DNA of 15,015 nt from an uncultured Pseudomonadota bacterium (GTDB lineage Bacteria > SAR324 > NAC60-12): assembly GCA_913052275.1 (NCBI GenBank), contig CAJXDX010000028.1, positions 1-15,015 on the forward strand. Direction: 5' to 3'. The translations under genes were made by a program, and so were the position numbers. The notes under the pieces are model-generated. The model did not search any database. It was not told the DNA's origin and worked only from the letters and a program-made list of their open reading frames with translations. This document shows, in pieces, positions 1 to 7,082 of the stretch; within the stretch, counting starts at the first letter, position 1; every line of letters starts with the position of its first letter.

Positions 1-1035
1 TATGCTGGAGGAGGTTTTGGAAGAAAGAATAAAACCGACTTTTTAGAGCAGGCAGTCATTATCTCAATGACACTTAAAAAACCTGTTCAGGTCATGTGGT
101 CACGCGAAGAGGATATGCAACACGACTTTTATCACCCAGCTAGTAAAAGTCGATTCCAAATCAGTCTTGGCGATGATGGAATGCCTTTACAATGGGATAA
201 CCAATATGCTGCATCCTCTCAAATGGCTCAGGATTATAAATTTTTGAAATGGATGGACATCAATTTAATTTCTTATTTCAGTACTGCCCATTCAGATTAT
301 TTAATTCCAAAAATATTTCCTACGGTAATGGGATATGATTGGGATATAAAGCCGCATTACGATATTAAAGGTGTAGATTTCAAATCTTCGATTGTAGAAG
401 GAGGTATTCCTCTTGGATTTTGGCGTGGATGGATGTTTCAAAATACTTTTTTTCTCGAAAGTGCTATAGATGAGTCCGCCCATATTGCGGGGGAAGACCC
501 ATTCGATTATCGAAAAAAATTGCTCAGGAAAAGCCCCAGACACAAAAAAGTTTTAGAGCGAGTTGCAGAAGAATCTAAATGGAGCGGGCCTATTGCTGAT
601 GGTCACGGCAGAGGTATTGCAATTTGCGACTTTGCAGGAAGTATATTGGCTGAAGTAGCTGAAGTTTCAGTAAATAAACGTGGTAAACTGGTTGTTCATC
701 GCGTGGATTGCGTTATTGATCTTGGAAGATACGTAAATCCTGACATTGTAAAATCTCAGGTTGAAGGATGTGTCATTACCGGAATTTCAATTGTAACAAA
801 AGAGGAGATTACTATAGAAAATGGAAGGGTAGAACAAAGCAACTTCGACGATTACAAAATTATTAAACTAAAGGACACTCCTGAAATTAACGTAACAATT
901 ATTGATAGTGAATTCAAACCCACCGGTGCAGATGCTGGTCTGGCTCCTACTCTACCTGCAATAACCAACGCAATTTTCGCCGCTACGGGCAAGCGGATAC
1001 GCAAACTACCAATTGGCAAACAAAAATTGGTGTGA
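1..1035 (+). CDS. Molybdopterin-binding hydroxylase large subunit, 3' part (IorB/xanthine dehydrogenase family), divergent copy
   Basis: The frame is open to the window edge, so the 5' part of the gene lies outside; the first ATG at 67 is internal. The visible part starts at the GGGFGRK motif (bases 7-27), the start of the conserved molybdenum-cofactor-binding half of this family, and runs to the normal C-terminus (FAATGKRIRKLPI). It aligns end to end with the large subunit at 2064-4247, sharing WSREED, FWR, LESA-DE, SNFDDY, LKDTPEINV and FAATGKR. Two conserved segments differ. The loop after FWR is GWMFQN instead of STGASHN, and the segment carrying the catalytic Glu (GEAGTP in the neighbour) reads ADAGLA, placing Asp (codon 931-933) at the Glu position. 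By family knowledge such proteins hydroxylate N-heterocycles or aldehydes. Here activity is uncertain: it may be altered, inactive, or adapted to another substrate. No small [2Fe-2S] subunit follows it in the window. Confidence 0.85.
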   Translation, partial: YAGGGFGRKNKTDFLEQAVIISMTLKKPVQVMWSREEDMQHDFYHPASKSRFQISLGDDGMPLQWDNQYAASSQMAQDYKFLKWMDINLISYFSTAHSDYLIPKIFPTVMGYDWDIKPHYDIKGVDFKSSIVEGGIPLGFWRGWMFQNTFFLESAIDESAHIAGEDPFDYRKKLLRKSPRHKKVLERVAEESKWSGPIADGHGRGIAICDFAGSILAEVAEVSVNKRGKLVVHRVDCVIDLGRYVNPDIVKSQVEGCVITGISIVTKEEITIENGRVEQSNFDDYKIIKLKDTPEINVTIIDSEFKPTGADAGLAPTLPAITNAIFAATGKRIRKLPIGKQKLV

Positions 1036-1158
1036 ATATTTTTCAGATCACCATTTCTCTCTACCGATTGTCAATGTTCTTGTTCCTCTTAGTCTATCTG
1101 TGCACTGGAGGACTATACTGTTCCTCGTCACGTCATGATCCCCCATTGAAAAGTTAAC

Positions 1159-1923
1159 ATGCCGAGACTTAGCAGCAAAACAGCAATAGTAACGGGCGGC
1201 AGCAGGGGGATCGGGAGAGCCATTATTGAAGCATTCGTGGAGGAAGGTGCTTCTGTTCTCACATGCGGACGAGGCAATGACCCGGGAAACTTTCCATCCG
1301 GAGTTACATGGCAAACTGCGGATGTAAGCAGTTCAGAATCATCAAAAAACATCAGCAGAACTGCGAAGGAACAATTTGGAAAGATTGATATCCTGGTGAA
1401 TAACGCAGGCATTCAAATTGAAAAGACAGTTGCTGACACAAGCGATGAAGACTGGGATTACCTGATGGGCGTCAATGCCCGGGGCGTGTTCATGATGTGC
1501 CGGGAAATTATTAAACTGATGGAGAACCAGGGCGGTGGATCAATCATCAATATCAGCTCAATCAGCGCTCTTCATGCGGATACTTCAATGGCTCTTTACA
1601 ATGCGTCGAAGGCTTTTGTCAACGGACTGACGCGCTCCATTGCTGTGGATCATGGTCAGAAGGGAATCCGATGCAACGCTATATGCCCTGGATGGATCAT
1701 GACAGAAATGGCAGATGAGGGCTTTGCCATGGCTGAAAACCCCGAAGCTGCTAAAGCTGACGCTTTATTACGTCACCCTGCAGGGCGCTTCGGACAGCCC
1801 GGGGATATTGCACGTGCTGCGGTATGGCTTGCTTCCGATGATGCAGAATTCATTACCGGACAGACGCTTACTGTGGATGGAGGACTTGTAGCGGCTTCCC
1901 CCTTGCAGCCGACCTTGTTTTGA
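1159..1923 (+). CDS. Classical SDR-family NAD(P)-dependent oxidoreductase
   Basis: This is a 254-residue protein, the usual length of classical short-chain dehydrogenases/reductases. It has the Rossmann glycine motif TGGSRGIG (residues 12-19), the NNAG motif (81-84), Asn106, and the catalytic Ser134, Tyr147 and Lys151 (YNASK), followed by CPGW after beta-6. Arg38 at the end of beta-2 favours NADP(H) over NAD(H); this is an inference. The C-terminus carries the FITGQTLTVDGG segment typical of 3-ketoacyl-ACP reductase-like SDRs. It is a soluble cytoplasmic enzyme that oxidises an alcohol or reduces a ketone; the substrate cannot be read from sequence. No strong ribosome binding site is visible before ATG 1159 (only GAAAAG five bases upstream), but the Rossmann strand begins at residue 7, so this start fits. 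It lies 123 bases after the Mo-hydroxylase fragment on the same strand and is convergent with the next genes. Confidence 0.93.
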   Translation: MPRLSSKTAIVTGGSRGIGRAIIEAFVEEGASVLTCGRGNDPGNFPSGVTWQTADVSSSESSKNISRTAKEQFGKIDILVNNAGIQIEKTVADTSDEDWDYLMGVNARGVFMMCREIIKLMENQGGGSIINISSISALHADTSMALYNASKAFVNGLTRSIAVDHGQKGIRCNAICPGWIMTEMADEGFAMAENPEAAKADALLRHPAGRFGQPGDIARAAVWLASDDAEFITGQTLTVDGGLVAASPLQPTLF

Positions 1924-1929
1924 GTAGCC

Positions 1930-1952
1930 GGTACAAGTACCTCATTTTTTTT
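1930..1952 (+). terminator. Possible weak terminator after the SDR gene
   Basis: A short inverted repeat, GGTAC (1930-1934) and GTACC (1937-1941), is followed by an eight-T run (1945-1952), seven bases after the SDR stop codon. The stem is short (four pairs with a four-base loop if folded realistically), so this is a tentative call from position and the T-tract. Confidence 0.3.
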
Positions 1953-1971
1953 CACTGAACTAATTCTGGAT

Positions 1972-2009
1972 GCAGGCATAAGGTCAAATGCCGTCTCTCT
2001 GCCTGCGGC
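1972..2009. repeat. Nested inverted repeats in the convergent intergenic region
   Basis: Three mutually exclusive pairings occupy this stretch: GCAGGCA (1972-1978) with TGCCTGC (2000-2006); GGCAT (1975-1979) with ATGCC (1988-1992), loop of eight; and GCCG (1990-1993) with CGGC (2006-2009). It sits between the ends of two convergent genes. No T-run follows on either strand, so an intrinsic terminator is not clearly supported. The rest of 1924-2063 holds nothing recognisable. Confidence 0.4.
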
Positions 2010-2063
2010 AACAAACACTTTTCCTGTGTATTGTGATAGGTTTAGTTGCCAGGTCAAGTACTG

Positions 2064-4247
2064 TCAGACCAAATCCTTCCTGCGGATGGGCAGCCGCCGC
2101 ACACGTTTGCCCGTGGCTGCAAAGACAGCATTTGCTACCGCCGGACCGATCAGTGGAGTTCCTGCTTCGCCCAGACCTCCCGGTGCCTCGTGGTTCTCCA
2201 TGAGATGTACGTTTATCTCCGGAGTGTCTTTGAGCTTAAGCATAGGGTAATCGTCAAAGTTGCTCTGCACGACCTGGCCGCCCTGCACGTTGATCTCGCC
2301 CTTTAGCGCTGCGGTCAAACCGTAGAGGATTCCACCTTCCAACTGCTGCTTGGCGATATGCGAATTGAAAACCTGCCCACAATCGGCAACACAAGTTATT
2401 TTGTGAACCTTTATCTTGCCACGCTTACTCACAGACACCTCGACCACCTGCGCCTGAAAAGTTTCGAGGTAGTGCGTGAAGCTAATTCCTTGAAACAAAC
2501 CCGCTGGTGCTTTACCCCAATTAGAGAGTTCTGCGACTCGATCCAACACGAACAGCGCTCGTGGTCGATCGATCAATAATCCCCGGCGGAACTCATATGA
2601 ATCCCTGCCTCCTGCATAAGCAACTTCATCTAGTGCACTCTCAAGTGCAAAAGAATTGTGGGAGGCCCCAGTAGAGCGCCAAAAACCGAAATTAATTGGA
2701 ATTTTTGAGGGAACATAATCTACATGCAGGTTCGGAATGGCATAAGTGTTTGGCAAAGCAAAAGGGTCGAACATACTTACAGCGGCAACAAAATCATAGC
2801 CATTCTCGTCAATCCAAGCAGGAAAGAAAAAACCAAGGGCTTTTGCAAAATGAAGGGTACATGAGGGCCCGACCATTTTGGCCATCAACCCTTCAATTTT
2901 TCCTTTGGCGTTCAGGCCAAAACGCATTCGTACCAGAAAAGGTGGGCGATAAAAATCATGACGTGTGTCTTCCTCTCGAGACCAAATAATTTTAACAGGC
3001 TTTCCTAGTATCTTGGAGGCCACCAATGGAGCAACGAGATAATCAATGTCAACCTTTCGTCCAAAGCCTCCTCCAAGGTAAGTTGTGTGAATACGAATTT
3101 TTTCTGGGGGCAGTTCGGTAACCCCCATAGCCACCATCATAGCGCCGTCTTGGAGTTGAGTTGGAGCCCAGACTTCACAACGATCAGGAGTAACACTGGC
3201 GGTAGCAGAAAGCGGTTCCATTGCAGCATGCGCCTGAAGTGGAACTTCATACTCCATTTCAAGCACCTGACTGGCATTACTCATTGCATCAGCAGGATCT
3301 CCTACATGGGCCGCAGGCACTCCAGGTTTTGAGAGGTCATCTCTCAATATTTGAGAAATGCTATCATCATTAAAGTCTGGATGTCCCCCTGCCCCCTTAA
3401 GGATTAAAGCCTTCGCCCCATTCATAGCAGCCCAGGTGGAATCAGCGACAACGACTGCATGATCCTCCAGCGGGATCACGGAAATCACTCCTGGAACTGC
3501 CTTGGCCCTAACGTCATCAACTTTCGTGATCTTATCTCCGCAGACAGGACAGTGCTTGACAGTGCCATAAAGCATCCCAGGCAAGTCAACATCAGTACCG
3601 AAGCGAGCCGTGCCGTTGACCTTCCCAGGAGTGTCCCAGCGGGGAACAGGTTTGCCCAAAAGCCGGAACTGCTCCGGAGATTTCAGTACCAGATTATCCG
3701 GAGGTGTCAGCCGTGAGGCGGATTGAGCTAGTTCACCATAACCCAACCTGCGTCCGCTGCTGGAGTGTTCAACGCGTCCATTCTCTGCGATGCACTCGGC
3801 CACGGGAACGCTCCAATGCAGGGCGGCAGCACTGCGCAGCAATTCTCTTGCGGTTGCTCCCAACTTACGGAAGGGTTGATGCCAAGATTGTATTGAACAA
3901 CTCCCTCCCGTTGTTTGAAAGTTAAACTTGGGAGCCAATTCTCTGAGATATATATTCTTGAAATCCGGATGGTGGAGGGTTTCAATGTGGCGAATCTGGG
4001 CCATCTCCACCTCCAGTTCCTCGGCCACCAGCATGGCCAGCGTGGTGTGAGTACCCTGGCCCATCTCCGAGCTTGGTACGCCTAGGTGGATGCCTCCGTC
4101 CGAGGCAATGTGCAGATAGGGTGGCAGTGCTGATTCAGTTTCCGCTGTTGCTAGTTTAGTGAATCCGGAAAAGCCTAGGGCCAGTCCTCCACCAGCAAGT
4201 GCGGAGTTTTTCAAGAAGTCACGTCGTTTGAGTTGGACAATGTTTAT
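2064..4247 (-). CDS. Tat-exported molybdopterin-binding hydroxylase large subunit (IorB-like)
   Basis: Large subunit of a molybdenum hydroxylase, related to isoquinoline 1-oxidoreductase beta subunit and membrane-associated aldehyde dehydrogenases. It should bind Mo-molybdopterin cytosine dinucleotide and oxidise the substrate, passing electrons to the [2Fe-2S] subunit upstream. Counting from the TTG at 4214, it has AMEP (331-334), the cofactor motif GGGFGRK (381-387), FWRSTGASHNSF (511-522) and the catalytic Glu683 in GLGEAGTP; it ends FAATGKRVRRLPI, so it is full length. The first canonical start codon in frame is TTG 4214, but the frame directly before it encodes KRRDFLK followed by a hydrophobic run, a textbook Tat signal. 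The true start is therefore upstream, and no ATG, GTG or TTG is available there. ATA at 4247 (overlapping the upstream stop) or ATT at 4241 are the candidates, behind a strong AAGGAGG. I used 4247. The Tat motif predicts a folded, periplasmic or membrane-anchored complex. Confidence 0.9.
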   Translation of the reverse strand: MNIVQLKRRDFLKNSALAGGGLALGFSGFTKLATAETESALPPYLHIASDGGIHLGVPSSEMGQGTHTTLAMLVAEELEVEMAQIRHIETLHHPDFKNIYLRELAPKFNFQTTGGSCSIQSWHQPFRKLGATARELLRSAAALHWSVPVAECIAENGRVEHSSSGRRLGYGELAQSASRLTPPDNLVLKSPEQFRLLGKPVPRWDTPGKVNGTARFGTDVDLPGMLYGTVKHCPVCGDKITKVDDVRAKAVPGVISVIPLEDHAVVVADSTWAAMNGAKALILKGAGGHPDFNDDSISQILRDDLSKPGVPAAHVGDPADAMSNASQVLEMEYEVPLQAHAAMEPLSATASVTPDRCEVWAPTQLQDGAMMVAMGVTELPPEKIRIHTTYLGGGFGRKVDIDYLVAPLVASKILGKPVKIIWSREEDTRHDFYRPPFLVRMRFGLNAKGKIEGLMAKMVGPSCTLHFAKALGFFFPAWIDENGYDFVAAVSMFDPFALPNTYAIPNLHVDYVPSKIPINFGFWRSTGASHNSFALESALDEVAYAGGRDSYEFRRGLLIDRPRALFVLDRVAELSNWGKAPAGLFQGISFTHYLETFQAQVVEVSVSKRGKIKVHKITCVADCGQVFNSHIAKQQLEGGILYGLTAALKGEINVQGGQVVQSNFDDYPMLKLKDTPEINVHLMENHEAPGGLGEAGTPLIGPAVANAVFAATGKRVRRLPIRRKDLV

Positions 4248-4702
4248 GCTCCCTCCTTGATTTGCGCAGCGCGGTGGATGGCGGCACGAACCTGGTTGTA
4301 AGTACCGCAGCGGCAGATGTTGGAGATCGTCCGGTCAATGTCCCGGTCAGAGGGCTTCGGGTTTCGCTCCAGCAGGGCGGCGGTTGCCATGATCATTCCT
4401 GTCTGGCAGTAACCGCACTGGGGTACATCCACCTCGGTCCAGGCCTGCTGTACCGGATGGCTACTATGCGCAGAAAGCCCCTCTATGGTTGTTACAGACT
4501 TGCCTGCTACTTCTCCCACTGTGATTCCGCAGGAGCGAACGGCTCGCCCGTTGAGATGGACGGTGCAGGCCCCGCACTGCTCGATGCCACAACCATATTT
4601 TGTACCGTGGAGCTTAAGGCTGTCCCGCAGGGCCCAGAGCAGGGGAGTGTCTGCGGGGACATCAACCTGATACATCTTGCGGTTTATTTCCAGTGTGGCC
4701 AT
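4244..4702 (-). CDS. [2Fe-2S] small subunit of a molybdenum hydroxylase (IorA-like)
   Basis: This 152-residue protein is the normal size for the separate iron-sulfur subunit of xanthine dehydrogenase/isoquinoline oxidoreductase-type enzymes. It carries a plant-ferredoxin-type [2Fe-2S] domain with Cys38, Cys43, Cys46 (YGCGIEQCGAC) and Cys58, then an alpha-helical [2Fe-2S] domain with Cys96, Cys99 (QCGYCQTGM) and Cys130, Cys132 (ICRCG). All eight cluster ligands are present, so it should be functional. It moves electrons from the Mo site of the large subunit to an acceptor not encoded here. It has no signal peptide; in related enzymes the small subunit is exported by hitchhiking on the Tat-signal-bearing large subunit. 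Start ATG 4702 has only an A-rich leader and no clear Shine-Dalgarno. The stop overlaps the likely ATA start of the large subunit, so the two are translationally coupled. A 64-base A+T-rich gap separates it from the receptor gene upstream. Confidence 0.95.
   Translation of the reverse strand: MATLEINRKMYQVDVPADTPLLWALRDSLKLHGTKYGCGIEQCGACTVHLNGRAVRSCGITVGEVAGKSVTTIEGLSAHSSHPVQQAWTEVDVPQCGYCQTGMIMATAALLERNPKPSDRDIDRTISNICRCGTYNQVRAAIHRAAQIKEGA
4252..4258 (-). promoter_or_regulatory. Shine-Dalgarno AAGGAGG for the large subunit
   Basis: On the minus strand AAGGAGG lies inside the last codons of the small-subunit gene. It is four bases before ATA 4247 and ten before ATT 4241, but 37 before the first canonical start (TTG 4214). 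Its position argues that translation begins at 4247 or 4241, which keeps the RR motif of the Tat signal. Confidence 0.7.
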
Positions 4703-4766
4703 TTTTTTTACAAGTTTATTTTTTGGAACATAAAAATAGTTTTATAAAAAATTGAAAATTAATTAT

Positions 4767-6413
4767 TCACTTAAAGTTGTCAAGTTTCTTTTCCCATTCA
4801 GGCATTTCAATCTGTGGAACTTTCCCTTCTACGCCTTCTTCGTGAGAGGTCAAAGCTGATGCTGTCCTGGCAGGCTGATGCTCCCCGGCAGGTCCTGAAA
4901 CAAGTTGTCCTGCTGTTATTCTGGAAGAACTTTCGTCATGAGCGCTCTGTTTTGAAGAAAACCTCTGCCTGAGACGTTCAGTTTCAACAGCCATATTCTG
5001 GCTGGCAGAGGCATTCTGCTCTACCATTAACGAATTTTCCTGGGTCATCTTATCCATTTCAGCAATTGCTTCATTAACCTGACTAATACCGCTTGCATGT
5101 TCAGTGGATGCTACCTCAATATTTTCCATCATTTCAGAAAAATTAATCACGGCCTTAAGTATTTCTTCCATGCTTTGATTACTTTTGTCTTTCAAAGTCT
5201 GCAGCATCTCTTCAGTTTCTTTCTGCATATTGTTTAAAGCCTGATCACTTCCCTCAACAATTTCCCTGCCGTTTTGTATGCTCTGCAATTCAAGTTCGAC
5301 CAGTTTCCCAATTTCCGATGAAGCTTTAGAGGAACGGTGAGCAAGTTTACGTACCTCTGTTGCAACAACCGCGAATCCTTTGCCGTGTTCACCTGCACGC
5401 GCTGCTTCCACCGAAGCGTTGAGGGCGAGCAGATTTGTCTGGAAGGCTATATCGTTGATCAGGGTTATGATGCCTGATATTTTTACTGAGCTCTCTGAAA
5501 TTGCGGCCATAGCATCAACTACACTGGTGTTTGCGGTCTGTAGCTTAGACAAAGTGCGTTCGTTGGTTTCAATTGTACGTATAACAGTTTCCTGCAGTTC
5601 AATGCGACCTGAATCAACCGTTTCACGTGCAGAGCGTACCAGTGTTGAAGCACTCTTAGCGTCTTCGGCGTTGCTTAGGACTATGCTGGACATCTGTTCC
5701 ATAGAAGATGCGGTTTCCTCGAGAGAAGAACTCTGGCGCTGTGTTCGATCCGCGAGTTTCCTGTTAGCATTGGCAATTTCCCTGGACTCGCGGTCAATCA
5801 TCAACACCATTTCTCCAACAGGCTTTGTTATAAAGTAATGAAGGATAAATATGATAAAAATACCTCCTATCACCAGAGAAGCAATGGTGAAGATCAAGGC
5901 AGTGTTGATAAGTTCCCAGCTTAGTGCAGTCAGTCCGTGTTTGCTCCAGGCCACTCCTATAAATCCGCCAATTTCATTTCCTGCCAGAAATGCAGGTTTC
6001 AGTAAAACTACATTTTGATGGGAGTCCTGCGTGATTGCATTTCCTCGGTTAAGCTGATTAAGATTTTTCATAATCATGCTGTTCAGGTCAGGAATCTGAT
6101 CAGCATTAAGTTTTTCATAGATCTTATTGCCTTCAAGGTCATATGCCCGCAGCAGCAGCAAATTCTCTTCTGCTGTAGAAATGAAGGCCTTTACTTTTTT
6201 GCCGATAATGCGGCCATCACCAAGATGAAGCGCAGGTGCCATTTCATTGGCCATCAGAGCAGTCAGACGATCATGACGTTGAACGAACTGATGTTCAGCA
6301 AAATTACTGTGCATTCGTATCAGCACGTAGGACATGGCAGACAGGATAAGAATCCCGCCTATTATAAATACCAGCATAAGCTGACTACTGATGGTTAAGC
6401 GTTTAAAAAACAT
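4767..6413 (-). CDS. Methyl-accepting chemotaxis protein without a full HAMP domain
   Basis: This 548-residue receptor has TM1 (about 12-32), a periplasmic domain (about 33-169), TM2 (about 170-193) and a cytoplasmic signalling coiled coil. The periplasmic part (48-100; ALHLGDGRIIGKK...LRAYDLEGNKIYE) resembles CHASE8/Cache-like sensors; this is a tentative match. Only an ITKPVGEM stub follows TM2, and the methyl-accepting helix (SLEETASSMEQ, from 230) begins about 37 residues later, so most of a HAMP domain is missing. The hairpin tip (322-345; IAFQTNLLALNASVEAARAGE) is canonical for CheA/CheW contact. Each arm is 22 residues longer than in E. coli Tsr. A flexible tail ends in LDNFK. Start ATG 6413 has AAGG seven bases upstream and lies nine bases after the DUF4399 stop, so the two genes are coupled. 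It probably signals to the CheA/CheW pair upstream in the same cluster. Confidence 0.95.
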   Translation of the reverse strand: MFFKRLTISSQLMLVFIIGGILILSAMSYVLIRMHSNFAEHQFVQRHDRLTALMANEMAPALHLGDGRIIGKKVKAFISTAEENLLLLRAYDLEGNKIYEKLNADQIPDLNSMIMKNLNQLNRGNAITQDSHQNVVLLKPAFLAGNEIGGFIGVAWSKHGLTALSWELINTALIFTIASLVIGGIFIIFILHYFITKPVGEMVLMIDRESREIANANRKLADRTQRQSSSLEETASSMEQMSSIVLSNAEDAKSASTLVRSARETVDSGRIELQETVIRTIETNERTLSKLQTANTSVVDAMAAISESSVKISGIITLINDIAFQTNLLALNASVEAARAGEHGKGFAVVATEVRKLAHRSSKASSEIGKLVELELQSIQNGREIVEGSDQALNNMQKETEEMLQTLKDKSNQSMEEILKAVINFSEMMENIEVASTEHASGISQVNEAIAEMDKMTQENSLMVEQNASASQNMAVETERLRQRFSSKQSAHDESSSRITAGQLVSGPAGEHQPARTASALTSHEEGVEGKVPQIEMPEWEKKLDNFK

Positions 6414-6422
6414 GGTAAACCT

Positions 6423-6863
6423 TCATTCAACTGTTACAGAAATGACCTCCGACATCACGGGAGGATCGTGAGGGATATGGGAATAATCACCGAGAACTGC
6501 TTGCAAAGTGTGCTTCCCCGGTGGAAGTTTAATTGTTATTTCAGTTTGCCCCTTATGCAGATGCAGCTGTTTTTTGCTGATGGCTTTATTCTCATTTGGG
6601 GGAGGTGCGTTTATTATCAGGTGATGGTGTCCGGTATCAGGCCAGTCTGCCAGAGCAGGAGCAATACCCATTTCACCAGTCAGGCCAAACTGAACCAGAA
6701 ATGGACTTTTCAGCATCTGTCCATCTTTTATATTTATAAAATATATCTTTGTTCCCGGAACTGAGGGTGTATCCCCTGCATAAATGACAGAGACCCCAAT
6801 TAACAAACAAAGACTTTTTATTGTAAAATATTTTATTAGAGATTTGATTAATGAATCTGGCAT
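6423..6863 (-). CDS. Secreted DUF4399 domain protein
   Basis: This 146-residue protein has an N-terminal Sec signal (lysines at 7, 11 and 16; hydrophobic 17-28; likely cleavage near Ala29). The rest matches DUF4399 as I know it: YFINIKDGQMLKSPFLVQFGL, then DTGHHHLIINAP, HLHKGQTE, LPPGKHTLQ and LGDYSHIPHDPP. The family has no established biochemical role. The regularly placed histidines (79-81, 101, 103, 118, 129, 132) suggest metal binding, which is inference. Start ATG 6863 has AAAGGA seven bases upstream. The stop is nine bases from the start of the chemoreceptor, so it is co-transcribed with it and may present a ligand or metal to its periplasmic domain. It is separated from CheB by 219 bases, so the pair may have its own promoter. 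Confidence 0.88.
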   Translation of the reverse strand: MPDSLIKSLIKYFTIKSLCLLIGVSVIYAGDTPSVPGTKIYFINIKDGQMLKSPFLVQFGLTGEMGIAPALADWPDTGHHHLIINAPPPNENKAISKKQLHLHKGQTEITIKLPPGKHTLQAVLGDYSHIPHDPPVMSEVISVTVE

Positions 6864-7082
6864 AAATAAATCCTTTTTAAAGTTTTAATTCAATTTCAAA
6901 CAAACATAAATAACCTGTCCCGTCGAAAAAGTTTTGGCAATTATTAGCCGACCATATCAATGAAACCGTTACTTTAATATCGTATTTTTTTTAACCTGCT
7001 GACCACTTGTTTTTCTAAATAACCTAAGATGCCCTATAATCATAATTGAGCTGAAAAACAATACGAACAATAAAAGGCATAT
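6864..7082 (-). other. Intergenic spacer between cheB and the DUF4399-receptor pair
   Basis: This is the longest gap in the chemosensory cluster (219 bases) and is visibly A+T rich. I found no convincing intrinsic terminator (no GC-rich hairpin with T-run on the minus strand) and no good sigma-70, sigma-28 or sigma-54 promoter match. It does contain the DUF4399 ribosome binding site. A promoter here is likely from spacing but is not demonstrated by motif. Confidence 0.5.

Noticed and set aside
1036..1158. TATACT near 1112 as a promoter for the SDR gene
   Set aside because: No acceptable -35 element 16-18 bases upstream; support too weak to list.
4262..4747. A 161-codon plus-strand open frame opposite the small Fe-S subunit gene
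   Set aside because: It is antisense to a gene with all eight cluster cysteines and encodes no recognisable domain; a shadow of the GC-rich coding strand.
4703..4790. TTGACA at the end of the receptor gene and TATAAA near 4741 as a promoter for the Fe-S subunit
   Set aside because: The spacing between the two elements is about 31 bases, too long for a sigma-70 promoter, and the A+T-rich gap offers many chance -10 matches.
5380..5838. A 152-codon plus-strand open frame opposite the HAMP-less receptor
   Set aside because: Antisense to the conserved receptor hairpin; its sequence is just the complement of repetitive Ser/Ala/Glu codons.
6864..7082. Sigma-28 (flagellar) promoter before the DUF4399-receptor pair
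   Set aside because: GCTAATAA resembles the -10 box, but no TAAA element lies at the required distance.
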